Source: an uncultured Tateyamaria sp. (lineage in GTDB: Bacteria > Pseudomonadota > Alphaproteobacteria > Rhodobacterales > Rhodobacteraceae). Taken from it: DNA of 64,000 nucleotides. The DNA lies in the NCBI RefSeq assembly GCF_947503385.1, contig NZ_CANNDO010000006.1:62001-126000 (forward strand), written 5' to 3'. Shown in pieces: positions 14,939 to 23,592 of the stretch. Each line of letters starts with the position of its first letter. The stretch's first letter is position 1. The notes beneath the pieces are model-generated. The model ran no database searches. It saw only the letters and a list, made by a program, of their open reading frames with translations, and was not told where the DNA came from. The position numbers and the translations under genes were made by a program.

Positions 14939-15526
14939 ATGAGCGAATTTCAGCAAAATCGTGAAGACGCGGTGCGCTACCATCTGAAGAAGACGGTGGT
15001 GATGGTCGGCATGATGGGGGCGGGCAAAACCGCCGTGGGCCGGGCTCTTGCGGCGCGCCTGTCCGTGCCGTTTCTTGACAGCGACGCCGAGATTGAGGCT
15101 GCCGCAAATATGACAGTGCCTGAAATATTTGCGCGCGATGGCGAGCCGTTTTTTCGACAGAAAGAAGCGCAGGTGATCGCGCGCCTGCTTGACGAGGAAC
15201 GTGGGGTCCTGTCCACGGGTGGCGGCGCATTCCTGCAGGATGAAAACCGAAAGATGATCAGTGCGCGCGGCGTGTCACTGTGGCTGAATGCCGACCTTGA
15301 TCTGTTGTGGCAGCGGGTGCGTCACAAGGATACGCGGCCCTTGCTGCGCACCGCCGATCCCCGCGCCACATTGGCCGAAATTTTTGCGCAGCGCGCGCCG
15401 GTTTATGCGCTGGCGGATGTCTCTGTGCGCTCGGCGCCCGATCTGTCGATCGAAGCAATGGTGGACCGTGTGATCGAAACGCTGGCGCTCGCGCGCCCGG
15501 ATGTGTTGGAGGTGAACCATGCGTGA
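14939..15526 (+). CDS. aroK: shikimate kinase
   Basis: 195 residues. It phosphorylates shikimate with ATP in the chorismate pathway. The P-loop GMMGAGKTAVGR is near residues 23-34, DSDAEIE (Asp for shikimate/Mg) near 46, RDGEPFFRQKE near 64 and the glycine-rich STGGGAFL near 90, then the LID-region arginine in KDTRPLL. ATG 14939 (MSEFQQNRED) is chosen; an earlier in-frame ATG at 14882 adds an untypical leader. No strong ribosome-binding site is visible. The aroB start overlaps its last 8 bases, so the two enzymes of the pathway are co-expressed. Confidence 0.93.
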   Translation: MSEFQQNREDAVRYHLKKTVVMVGMMGAGKTAVGRALAARLSVPFLDSDAEIEAAANMTVPEIFARDGEPFFRQKEAQVIARLLDEERGVLSTGGGAFLQDENRKMISARGVSLWLNADLDLLWQRVRHKDTRPLLRTADPRATLAEIFAQRAPVYALADVSVRSAPDLSIEAMVDRVIETLALARPDVLEVNHA

Positions 15527-16619
15527 GATTGTGCATGTGCCCTTGGGGACCCGTGCCTATGACGTGGTGATCGGGCCGGGTCTGCTGGCGGAGGCAGGTG
15601 CGATGATTGCACCGCTTCTGCCGCGTCCTCGCGTGGTGGTGGTGACCGAAACACGTGTGGCAGCCGCCCATTTGGACGGCCTGCGCGCGGGTCTTGCGAG
15701 CGAAGGCATCGCAATGGAGGCGCTGCATCTGCCGCCGGGTGAGGCGACGAAAGGGTGGCCGCATCTGCAAGAGGTCGTGGAATGGCTGCTGGCCCAAAAG
15801 GTCGAGCGCAACGATGTCGTCATCGCTTTGGGTGGTGGTGTGATCGGTGATCTTGTGGGGTTTGCAGCGGCAATTCTGCGGCGCGGGGTGCGATATGTAC
15901 AAGTGCCCACGACGCTGCTGGCGCAGGTCGACAGTTCCGTAGGTGGCAAGACGGCCATCAACTCGGGCCATGGCAAGAACCTTGTCGGGGCGTTCCATCA
16001 ACCGGCGCTTGTTCTGGCGGACACGGCGGTTCTGGACACGCTGAGCCTGCGCGATTTCCGCGCCGGTTACGGCGAGGTGATGAAATACGGCCTGTTGGGG
16101 GACGCAGCCTTTTTTGAATGGCTTGAGACCAACGCGCCGGCCATGGCCGCGGGAGACATGGAACTGCGCGTGGCAGCCGTCAAACGGTCGGTCGAGATGA
16201 AGGCCGACATTGTGACCCGTGACGAAACGGAGCAGGGCGACCGGGCGCTTTTGAACCTCGGTCACACGTTCTGCCACGCGCTTGAGGCCGCCACGGGCTA
16301 TTCGGATCGGCTGCTGCACGGGGAAGGGGTCGCGATTGGCTGCGGGTTGGCCTTTGCCCTCTCTGCGCGTCTGGGCCTGTGTCCGCAAGAGGACCCAAGC
16401 CGCGTTTTTGCACATCTTCAGGCGATGGGAATGAAAAGCACGCTGTCCGACATTCCCGGCGATCTCGCCGGACCCGAGGCGCTGCTGGAGATGATGGGGC
16501 AGGACAAGAAGGTTGTCGCGGGCACGCTGAACTTTGTCCTTGCGCGCCGCATTGGCGAGGCCTTTGTGACGTCAGACGTCCCGCCAGAGGCCGTGATCGA
16601 GGTGCTGACCGGAAAATGA
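15519..16619 (+). CDS. aroB: 3-dehydroquinate synthase
   Basis: 366 residues, NAD- and metal-dependent, converting DAHP to 3-dehydroquinate in aromatic amino-acid synthesis. Visible family features are the NAD-binding GGGVIGDLVGFAAA (about 107-120), the strictly conserved VPTTLLAQVDSSVGGKTAIN (about 129-148), KYGLLGD and the metal-binding HxxxH region in LNLGHTFCHALE (about 247-258). GGAGG lies 6 bases before the ATG. The gene overlaps aroK by 8 bases, and its stop codon is inside a strong hairpin (see the terminator at 16609). Confidence 0.95.
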   Translation: MREIVHVPLGTRAYDVVIGPGLLAEAGAMIAPLLPRPRVVVVTETRVAAAHLDGLRAGLASEGIAMEALHLPPGEATKGWPHLQEVVEWLLAQKVERNDVVIALGGGVIGDLVGFAAAILRRGVRYVQVPTTLLAQVDSSVGGKTAINSGHGKNLVGAFHQPALVLADTAVLDTLSLRDFRAGYGEVMKYGLLGDAAFFEWLETNAPAMAAGDMELRVAAVKRSVEMKADIVTRDETEQGDRALLNLGHTFCHALEAATGYSDRLLHGEGVAIGCGLAFALSARLGLCPQEDPSRVFAHLQAMGMKSTLSDIPGDLAGPEALLEMMGQDKKVVAGTLNFVLARRIGEAFVTSDVPPEAVIEVLTGK

Positions 16620-16644
16620 TGTCATTTTCCGGCCCGCCGTTTTT
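16609..16644. terminator. hairpin containing the aroB stop codon
   Basis: CCGGAAAATGA (16609-16619) and TCATTTTCCGG (16622-16632) form a perfect 11-bp stem with a two-base spacer; the left arm ends exactly with the aroB TGA. A five-T run follows at 16640-16644. It separates the convergent aroB and ssb genes and could end transcription from either side. Confidence 0.65.
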
Positions 16645-16662
16645 CTAGGAAATCGCTTCGGC

Positions 16663-17169
16663 TCAGAACGGGATTTCGTCGTCCAGATCGCGGCTTGGGG
16701 CCGGAGCACTGCCACCGCCGCCGCTGCTGCCACCGTAGTCACCGCCACGGTCGTCATAGCCCATGCTGCCGCCGCCGCTGTCGCCACCAAAGCTGCCGCC
16801 GCCGCCACCGCCGCCATCGCGACCATCCAGAAACGTCATCTCGCCCGCATAGGGCCGCAGAACGACCTCGGTTGAATAGCGGTCCTGACCGGACTGGTCC
16901 TGCCATTTGCGCGTCTCCAGCTTGCCCTCGAGATATACTTTCGATCCCTTGCGCAAATATTGCTCTGCCAGACGGGCGAGATTTTCATTGAAGATCGCGA
17001 CCGTGTGCCATTCCGTGCGTTCGCGCCGCTCGCCGGTGTTGCGGTCCTTCCACGTTTCTGACGTGGCGATGCGCAGGTTGCACACCTTGCCGCCGTTCTG
17101 GAATGTCCGCACCTCTGGGTCACGCCCCAGATTGCCGATCAGGATCACCTTATTGACCGAGCCTGCCAT
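16663..17169 (-). CDS. ssb: single-stranded DNA-binding protein
   Basis: 168 residues. The N-terminal OB-fold (about 1-112, starting [19 protein letters not shown], with EWHTVAIF and [12 protein letters not shown]) binds single-stranded DNA as a tetramer in replication and repair. A glycine-rich disordered linker covers about 115-155. The acidic tip DDEIPF is the standard docking site for partner proteins. ATG 17169 is chosen because GGGGAAAG lies upstream; the open frame continues upstream without family similarity. It is a single gene, convergent with aroB. Confidence 0.96.
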   Translation of the reverse strand: MAGSVNKVILIGNLGRDPEVRTFQNGGKVCNLRIATSETWKDRNTGERRERTEWHTVAIFNENLARLAEQYLRKGSKVYLEGKLETRKWQDQSGQDRYSTEVVLRPYAGEMTFLDGRDGGGGGGGSFGGDSGGGSMGYDDRGGDYGGSSGGGGSAPAPSRDLDDEIPF

Positions 17170-17384
17170 GTTCTTTCCCCTCGCTGTCTTTCGTGCGCGC
17201 GCCATCGCTGATTCCGGCGCGGAATGATTGGCGGTCAGACTAGCGCGCGCAGTGTTGGACCACCAGAGCAACACTGCGTGGATCATGGTTAAAGACCGGT
17301 GAACCCAGAAGGCTGGCCAGCGTGCAAAAAATCGCCTATCGTCCGCGGAAATGGCGGAAACCGGCGCTGGGAGCTTGGGGCAAA

Positions 17385-17975
17385 ATGCGGGCAGTATGGG
17401 TAGCCGCGGCTTTGGCCGCCTTGGTGGCTGACAGTGCGTCGGCTGATCTGTTCTCGAAAAAGAACCGCACCAACCTGTTCAAATCCCAGACCAAGATCCT
17501 CGATACCCGCGCCAAGAGCCAATACAACAGTTCGGTCCGGCTACAGCCGCCAAAAGTGGTGACACCGACAAAATGGGACACCGGAACCTCACCGAAATAT
17601 CGTGGGCGGTACAAGGGCCAATACTTGAACGTGGCCAAGGCCGCAGCGCGCCGCCACGGCGTGCCTGAGGATTTGTTCCTGCGCCTTGTACAGCAGGAAT
17701 CGGGCTGGAACCCCACGGCCAAATCGCACAAAGGTGCCTACGGTCTGGCGCAACTGATGCCCGGCACCGCCCGTTATCTGGGTGTTGACCCACGTGATCC
17801 AGCCGAGAACCTTGATGGCGGCGCCAAGTACCTCAAGGAACAGTACCGCGAATTTGGCAGTTGGCGGCTGGCGCTTGCCGCCTATAATGCGGGTCCCGGC
17901 GCGGTCAAAAAGTACAAGGGCGTGCCGCCTTTCCGCGAAACCCGCAACTACGTGAAGATCATCTGGGGCAGCTGA
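17385..17975 (+). CDS. lytic transglycosylase (SLT domain)
   Basis: 196 residues from ATG 17385, which opens the signal peptide [20 protein letters not shown]; a longer frame from GTG 17322 is possible but would put basic residues before it. The SLT/lysozyme-like domain is C-terminal (about 95-190): [12 protein letters not shown] carries the catalytic Glu, followed by [19 protein letters not shown] and [16 protein letters not shown], all family hallmarks. It cleaves peptidoglycan between MurNAc and GlcNAc in the periplasm. The region between signal and domain is basic and probably unstructured. It is divergent from ssb, with 215 bases between. Confidence 0.9.
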   Translation: MRAVWVAAALAALVADSASADLFSKKNRTNLFKSQTKILDTRAKSQYNSSVRLQPPKVVTPTKWDTGTSPKYRGRYKGQYLNVAKAAARRHGVPEDLFLRLVQQESGWNPTAKSHKGAYGLAQLMPGTARYLGVDPRDPAENLDGGAKYLKEQYREFGSWRLALAAYNAGPGAVKKYKGVPPFRETRNYVKIIWGS

Positions 17976-18067
17976 CGCGCGCCCCGTCTTTGGTCCGATT
18001 TCGCCTTAAACGTGCCATCTCTGGCCGCTACCCCGTCGTTTAAACAACAGCGACGTGAGGCAGCGCG

Positions 18068-18592
18068 ATGATGAAAGCCGGTCAATCCACATTCGAAGAG
18101 CGCCTGTCGCGCATCAACACCGGCAAACCGATGAATGCCGTCGATGTCGTGTCGCCGCAGCAGCGCGAAAAGCTCATGCACAGCGCCAAAGGCCGCCGCC
18201 GCGTCCATCTGGACATGCTGGTCGCAGGTGGCATCGCCGGAGGTATCGCAGGCACGCTGTTTCTACAGAATATCGGCCTGTTGTTCCTGATGTCGCTGGA
18301 CTGGATCACGATCCAGGGGCTTGTGCTGTCCGATTACAAGATCGCCGCCTATATGGGCGTTTGCGCCTTGGGGCCGCTAGGTTTTGTCTGGAGCGTGATC
18401 CTCAGCCGCAAATCCAAACGTGCCGTCCAGTTCTGGTTCGCCTATATGGTCGGAGTTTTGGCCGCCAACCATAACGAAGTCCGGTACGTGGTCGAATTCA
18501 TCGTCATCCCGGGGTTCTGGGAATACGTCGGTACCTACACCTCAGCCAAGGACGTCGTGAACGACGCCGTCGCTACTCAGCCGCAATTTTGA
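18068..18592 (+). CDS. membrane protein of unknown function
   Basis: 174 residues not recognised by name. A cytoplasmic polar segment (about 1-55, with STFEERLSRINTGK) is followed by three or four hydrophobic stretches at about 56-75, 79-96, 98-117 and perhaps 128-142, and a short polar C-terminus. Two consecutive ATGs (18068 and 18071) follow GTGAGG. The final 20 bases overlap the convergent ABC ATPase gene. It stands 92 bases after the transglycosylase gene in the same direction. Confidence 0.65.
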   Translation: MMKAGQSTFEERLSRINTGKPMNAVDVVSPQQREKLMHSAKGRRRVHLDMLVAGGIAGGIAGTLFLQNIGLLFLMSLDWITIQGLVLSDYKIAAYMGVCALGPLGFVWSVILSRKSKRAVQFWFAYMVGVLAANHNEVRYVVEFIVIPGFWEYVGTYTSAKDVVNDAVATQPQF

Positions 18593-20660
18593 TCACAGGC
18601 TCCATCCGGGCAAGGATATCGTCCGCGAGGTGGCACTTGACCTGATGCCCTTCGGCTAGGTGACGGACGGGCGGCACCTCACGCTCGCACAGCCCATCCG
18701 GGACTTCGGTCTTCCAGCGGCACCGGGTCTGGAACGGGCATCCCGGTGGTGGGTTCATCGCCGACGGGATGTCGCCTTCGAGCACGATGTGCTGCTTTTC
18801 CACGCTTGTATCCGCAATCGGCACAGCGCTTAGCAATGCTTCGGTATAGGGGTGGTAGGGCGGCGAAAACACCTGTTCGGTGTCGCCCAATTCGACCACG
18901 TGGCCCAGATACATGACCATAACCCGGTCGCTCAGGTAGCGCACGATGGACAGGTCGTGGCTGATGAACAACAGCGTGGTCTTATGTTCGCGCTGGATCT
19001 CCATCAGCAGGTCCGTGACCGCCGCCTGTACGGACACGTCCAGCGCCGATACGGGTTCGTCCGCGACCACGATGCGCGCATCCCCGGCAAAGGCGCGGGC
19101 GATGCCCACGCGCTGTTTTTGACCGCCGGACAATTGCCGCGGCATCCGTTCGGCAAAAGCACGCGGCAGTTTCACGAGGTCCAGCAATTCCAGCATCCGC
19201 TGGTGCCGCTCCGCCTCGTTCTTGCCGACCTTAAAGATTTCCAGCGCCCGGATGATCTGGCGGCCAACCGTCATCGACGGGTTGAGCGTGTCAAAGGGAT
19301 TCTGGAACACCATCTGAATATCCGCAACAGTCTTGGTGTCACGCGCTTCGATCGGCACGTCCTCAATGGATTTATTGCCGAGCAGGATCGTTCCTTCGGT
19401 CGCCGTCTCCAGCCCCATCAACACCTTTGCAAACGTGGATTTGCCACACCCGGACTCGCCCACAATGGCCAGCGTTTCAGATTCGTGCGCCTCGAAACTA
19501 AGCGTCTCGTTCGCCTTCACCACCTTCTTTTCGCCGGATGAGAACAAGGCGGATGCGGCAACCTCGTAATATTTTTTGAGGTTGTCCATCTTGAGAACAA
19601 CATCCCCGATCTTGCCCTTTTCCTTGGTCACGACATTGGCCAGCGGTGCGTTCCAGTCAATCTCTTGGAATTTCACGCAGCGCGTCTCGTGGCTGCCATC
19701 CGCATTGGCCGGGGACATCGGGATGGATTGGTCGACATCACAGCGCCCCGCTTCAAAATAGTCGCAGCGCGGACCAAAATTGCAGCCGGGCGGGCGTTCA
19801 TGGGGCAGGGGAAAGTTGCCCGGGATCGCCACCAGCGGACGCGCGTTCTTGTCCGCGCCGGGCAAGGGGATCGACCGGAACAGCGCCTGCGTATAGGGGT
19901 GCTGCATCTCGTCAAAGACCTGCTTGATGCTGCCGCGCTCGACCGCTTCGCCGGAATACATCACGCAAATGCGGTCGCAGGTTTCCAGCACCAGCCCAAG
20001 GTTGTGACTGATGAACAGCATGGAAGTGCCGTATTTCTTGCCGAGGTCCTTGACCAGTTCGACCACAGCGGCCTCCACCGTGACATCCAACGCGGTTGTC
20101 GGCTCATCAAGAATCAACAGGGACGGCTCCGACATCAGCGCCATCGCGATCACGATCCGCTGCTGTTGCCCGCCAGACAGCTGGTGGGGAAATGCGTTTA
20201 GGATGCGCTTGGGGTCAGGCAGTTTCACATCCGTGACCACCTGAAGCGCGCGGTCATAAGCGTCCTTTTCGCTCATCCCGGCATGGATCATCGGCACTTC
20301 CATCAACTGCTTGCCGATCTTCATGGCCGGGTTCAACGAGGCCATGGGCTCCTGATAGATCATCGCGATCTCGGACCCACGAATGTCGCGCAACTCTTCG
20401 GCGCTCATCTCCTGCAAATCGCGCCCTTTGAACTTGATCGACCCGCCAACGATGCGCCCATTTTTGCCCAGATCCTGCATGACACCCAGCGCCACGGTGG
20501 ACTTGCCACAACCCGACTCGCCTACCAAGCCGACGGCTTCGCCCGGCTGCACGGTCACCGAAAAATCCATCACCGCCGGAATTTCCCGCAACCGCGTAAA
20601 GAAGGAAATGCTCAGCTTGTCGATCTCAAGGATCGGACCGTCATATTCTTGCTTCGCCAT
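18573..20660 (-). CDS. peptide/nickel-type ABC transporter, fused double ATPase
   Basis: 695 residues made of two complete ABC ATPase units, the equivalents of DppD and DppF or OppD and OppF in one chain. The first has Walker A GLVGESGCGKST (about 46-57), signature LSGGQQQR and Walker B ILDEPTTALD; the second has GESGCGKST (about 408), LSGGQKQR and VADEPVSALD. Each is followed by the oligopeptide-binding-type C-terminal extension with cysteines (CNFGPRC and CPFQTRC), which may hold an iron-sulfur cluster as in DppD. It energises the importer whose permeases are encoded just upstream. ATG 20660 is chosen because GGAG lies about 9 bases before it. Confidence 0.92.
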   Translation of the reverse strand: MAKQEYDGPILEIDKLSISFFTRLREIPAVMDFSVTVQPGEAVGLVGESGCGKSTVALGVMQDLGKNGRIVGGSIKFKGRDLQEMSAEELRDIRGSEIAMIYQEPMASLNPAMKIGKQLMEVPMIHAGMSEKDAYDRALQVVTDVKLPDPKRILNAFPHQLSGGQQQRIVIAMALMSEPSLLILDEPTTALDVTVEAAVVELVKDLGKKYGTSMLFISHNLGLVLETCDRICVMYSGEAVERGSIKQVFDEMQHPYTQALFRSIPLPGADKNARPLVAIPGNFPLPHERPPGCNFGPRCDYFEAGRCDVDQSIPMSPANADGSHETRCVKFQEIDWNAPLANVVTKEKGKIGDVVLKMDNLKKYYEVAASALFSSGEKKVVKANETLSFEAHESETLAIVGESGCGKSTFAKVLMGLETATEGTILLGNKSIEDVPIEARDTKTVADIQMVFQNPFDTLNPSMTVGRQIIRALEIFKVGKNEAERHQRMLELLDLVKLPRAFAERMPRQLSGGQKQRVGIARAFAGDARIVVADEPVSALDVSVQAAVTDLLMEIQREHKTTLLFISHDLSIVRYLSDRVMVMYLGHVVELGDTEQVFSPPYHPYTEALLSAVPIADTSVEKQHIVLEGDIPSAMNPPPGCPFQTRCRWKTEVPDGLCEREVPPVRHLAEGHQVKCHLADDILARMEPVIKIAAE

Positions 20661-20693
20661 CCGTCTCACTCCCCGACAGGTCGTTGCGACCCG

Positions 20694-20746
20694 TTCTTCT
20701 TCTCTTGTGAAATACTCCGGGGGTCCGGGGGCTGGCCCCCGGTCCC
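20694..20746 (+). repeat. dispersed terminator-like repeat, copy B
   Basis: Read on the plus strand: TTCTTCTTCTCTTGTGAAATA, then CTCCGGGGG and the perfect stem CCGGGGGC/GCCCCCGG (20725-20732 and 20735-20742). It matches three other copies in the window (45437, 52838 and 63736). It sits between the second permease and the ATPase genes but in antisense orientation to that operon, unlike the other copies, which follow stop codons. Confidence 0.6.
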
Positions 20747-20756
20747 GCGTTATTCA

Positions 20757-22229
20757 TCAGTCCTTGAGGCTCTCTTCGCGCAGACCATCCGCCAAGAGGT
20801 TCAGACCCAGCACCAGCGTCATCAGTGAAATCGCGGGCGGCAGCAGCGGATGCACATAGGCGCGGATCAACTGACGACCGGTGTTGATGGTTGTACCCCA
20901 GTCCGGGCTCTCGCTTTCCAGCCCCAAGCCGAAAAAGCCGAGCGTGCCCAAAAGGATGGTGGTGTAGCCGATGCGCAGGCAGAAATCGACGATCAGCGGC
21001 CCGCGCGCATTGGGCAGGATTTCCCACAGCATGATGTACCAGGGGCCTTCGCCGCGGGTCTGTGCCGCCGCCACATAGTCGCGGGTTTTGATATCGAGTG
21101 CGAGGCCCCGCACGATCCGGAACACGGTGGGCGCGTTCACAAACACCACCGACACGAACACCAGCAGGACCGACGGGTCAGGGTTGATCCCGTCAAGCCA
21201 TGTGGGCAGGCCCGGCAGTTTGAAGTTCTCGGAATTGATCAGGTAGCCGTTTTCCGTGTTCAGCGACAGATAGCCCCACAACATCACGCCCAGCACAACA
21301 ATCAGCAGTGGCGTGCGCACCGATGGCTGTGTCCGATAGCGCGAGTTCAGCAGGACGCAGAAAAAGATCACCGGGAACAGGAACAGCACAAGGCCCATGA
21401 TCGCCGGGATACCAGCGGCTTTGATCTCGGGTGTGACCAGCAGGTAGAACAGCAGGATAACCGGAAAGGCGAGGATCAGGTTGGCGATAAAGGACAGCAC
21501 CGTGTCCAGCCGACCGCCGTAATAACCCGCAGGCAGGCCCAGCGTGACACCCGCGAGGAAGGCAAAAAGCGTCGCCAGCGGCGCGATCTGCACCACAACC
21601 CACGCGCCCTTGAACAGACGGCTAAAGACGTCGCGCGCAAGGTTGTCGCCACCCAGCAGGTACCAGGCGTATTCGCCCTCTTCGGCGCCAAACAGTGGCG
21701 TGCCGGGGGACTTGTTCTTCATCCCCGACACTTGGCTCAGGCTGTCATGGGTGGTGATCCAGTCGAACACTCCCGCCATGATCCCGGCATAGACCCAGAA
21801 CATCACAAGGCCAAAACCGATCATGCCGACGGTTGAATCAAACAGCTTGCCGTATAGACCCAGCTTGCGTTTGTAGACAATCGAAAGGGCGTAGGTCGCG
21901 ATCAGCGCGATCCAAACCGGCAGCAATTGTTGGCTCATCCCGCCAACAATCCCCGCCAATCCGGGCCCGCCGACGGCACCCAGGGCAATATAGGCCGCCA
22001 GCAGCGCGACAAGGGCCAGCCCGGTCCACTTCGTGGCCATCCGGGACATGCCATAAGCGCCGCCCGAGGAACTGAGCGTGCCGTCAGGGTTTGTCACAAC
22101 CCGCTCTCCGGCCGAGGCCACGCTCATCACGATCTGCACAAGCACCGCAAGCGCAAAAACGGGTGCAATCACACTCAGCGCGGGGTCAAGGATTTGGCCA
22201 AGCGGCCCGGTCCATGTCAAAGGGTCCAT
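20757..22229 (-). CDS. peptide-type ABC transporter permease (DppC-like, enlarged)
   Basis: 490 residues, against about 300 for usual DppC-type permeases. Two extra hydrophobic segments and a linker occupy about 1-135. The BPD_transp_1 core begins near residue 220 (GAWVVVQIAPLATLFAFLAGVTLGL) and contains the ATPase-contact EAA-type loop RGLALDIKTRDYVAAAQTRG near 380. A further insertion near 300-350 carries added membrane and periplasmic sequence (NTENGYLINSENFKLPGL). It pairs with the DppB-like permease encoded 12 bases upstream. The substrate is unknown; no solute-binding protein is encoded here. Confidence 0.88.
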   Translation of the reverse strand: MDPLTWTGPLGQILDPALSVIAPVFALAVLVQIVMSVASAGERVVTNPDGTLSSSGGAYGMSRMATKWTGLALVALLAAYIALGAVGGPGLAGIVGGMSQQLLPVWIALIATYALSIVYKRKLGLYGKLFDSTVGMIGFGLVMFWVYAGIMAGVFDWITTHDSLSQVSGMKNKSPGTPLFGAEEGEYAWYLLGGDNLARDVFSRLFKGAWVVVQIAPLATLFAFLAGVTLGLPAGYYGGRLDTVLSFIANLILAFPVILLFYLLVTPEIKAAGIPAIMGLVLFLFPVIFFCVLLNSRYRTQPSVRTPLLIVVLGVMLWGYLSLNTENGYLINSENFKLPGLPTWLDGINPDPSVLLVFVSVVFVNAPTVFRIVRGLALDIKTRDYVAAAQTRGEGPWYIMLWEILPNARGPLIVDFCLRIGYTTILLGTLGFFGLGLESESPDWGTTINTGRQLIRAYVHPLLPPAISLMTLVLGLNLLADGLREESLKD

Positions 22230-22241
22230 GTCTCTTGCTCC

Positions 22242-23327
22242 CTATGAGATGCGAATGCGCGGGTTGAGGAAGATATAGCCGACATCCGAAATCAGCTGCG
22301 TGATCAGGACGACGACCACTGACACGACCGACACGGCCAGCAGCAATTCAATGTCGTTGTTGCCCGCCGCCTGTACCAGCAGCCAACCAAAGCCCTTGTA
22401 GTTGAATAGGGTCTCAACAATCACCACCCCGTTCAACAACCACGGAATTTGCAGCATGATCACCGTAAAGGGCGCGATGAGCGCATTGCGAAGAGCGTGC
22501 TTCATTACGATATTGCCAAAGCTCACGCCCTTGAGCCGCGCCGTACGGATATATTGCGCGGTCATGACCTCGGTCATGCTGGCCCGCGTCATCCGCGCGA
22601 TGTATCCCATGCCGTACAGTGCGATGGTCAACACTGGCAGGGTGAAGTTGGCAAATGTCGCGTCTTCCACAGCCTTGGTGGCGGACCCCGAAAACAGCGT
22701 CTTGCTTTCGATCCAGCCTGCCTCGGCCAGCACCGGCGACAGCCCGAACTTGGATGAGGCAAGCAAGGCGATAAAGACGACCCCCGACACGTATTCCGGC
22801 GTGGCTGTTGTCGCGATCGAAAAGGTGGACAGCGACCGGTCCAGCCCCGATCCCTCGCGCATCCCGGCCAGCACACCCACAATCAACGCCATCGGCACCA
22901 TGACCAGCAGGACAAAGCCCATCAGCTTGCCCGTCGCGGCCAAGCGCACGGCAACGACATTGGCCACATCATCCTTGAAGACCAACGAAAATCCCCAATC
23001 GCCCTGCAACACCCCGCAGAATGTCGGACGGTCCTCGACGGGAGTGTCAACGCCGTAGCATTGCGCGATCTCCTTGCCTTCGGTGGTGGTGCCGGTCCAG
23101 CCCGGCGCAACGCCCAGCCAACGCCCGTATTTCACGAACATGTTGTCCGTGTATCCCCGCGCAGAAAGCCAGGTGTCGACCTGCTCTTCGCTCATGCGGA
23201 AATTGCCTTGGGTTTTGGCGAGCTTTTCCAGATTTGGATAAAGGTTCGTCAGAAAGAAGACGACAAAGGTCAGGCAAAGTGCTGTCAACAGCATCACGCC
23301 CAGTCGTCTGAGGATGAAAAGTCCCAT
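22242..23327 (-). CDS. peptide-type ABC transporter permease (DppB-like)
   Basis: 361 residues. The N-terminal helix MGLFILRRLGVMLLTALCLTF starts the protein and is followed by a periplasmic loop (about 35-120) with two cysteines (AQCYGVD and TFCGVLQGDWG) that could form a disulfide. The permease core has about five further helices, and the cytoplasmic ATPase-contact loop is MTEVMTAQYIRTARLKGVSFGNIVMKHALRNALI near 240-273. It is the first gene of the dppB-dppC-ATPase order. A DppB-type importer normally depends on a periplasmic binding protein, which is absent between this gene and the AraC regulator. Confidence 0.9.
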   Translation of the reverse strand: MGLFILRRLGVMLLTALCLTFVVFFLTNLYPNLEKLAKTQGNFRMSEEQVDTWLSARGYTDNMFVKYGRWLGVAPGWTGTTTEGKEIAQCYGVDTPVEDRPTFCGVLQGDWGFSLVFKDDVANVVAVRLAATGKLMGFVLLVMVPMALIVGVLAGMREGSGLDRSLSTFSIATTATPEYVSGVVFIALLASSKFGLSPVLAEAGWIESKTLFSGSATKAVEDATFANFTLPVLTIALYGMGYIARMTRASMTEVMTAQYIRTARLKGVSFGNIVMKHALRNALIAPFTVIMLQIPWLLNGVVIVETLFNYKGFGWLLVQAAGNNDIELLLAVSVVSVVVVLITQLISDVGYIFLNPRIRIS

Positions 23328-23592
23328 TTGGTGCCCCTGTTGGGTGGCTGTCGGTCGTTTTTGATCAACCGGTTGTTCTTGCGGGCAACGTTGGCTGTGC
23401 CTCGCCTTGTGACGTGCCCGTGCAGCGCGTCATTTTGGAATTTGGTCAGTTGCCCTTGGTGGTTGCCCGCGTATTGCCGCCCATGAGGCAACACAAACGG
23501 GGCAGCCGTCAACAGGGCCAATGGGAAAAACTGGGTCTGAAACCGACCAATGATTAGTCTGTTTGCGACATGCGCGGATGTTGTGCCGGTGC
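23328..23592. promoter_or_regulatory. promoter region of the ABC importer operon
   Basis: 265 bases between the AraC-type gene and the first permease gene, with no coding frame. It contains the palindrome AACCGGTT (23368-23375) and distant inverted arms GCGGGCAAC (23381-23389) and GTTGCCCGC (23462-23470). These are candidate sites for the AraC-type regulator, on position only. Confidence 0.35.

Noticed and set aside
20850-21836. 328-codon plus-strand frame opposite the DppC-like permease
   Set aside because: The His/Gln-rich translation is the typical reverse image of a hydrophobic membrane protein; the minus-strand permease explains the region.
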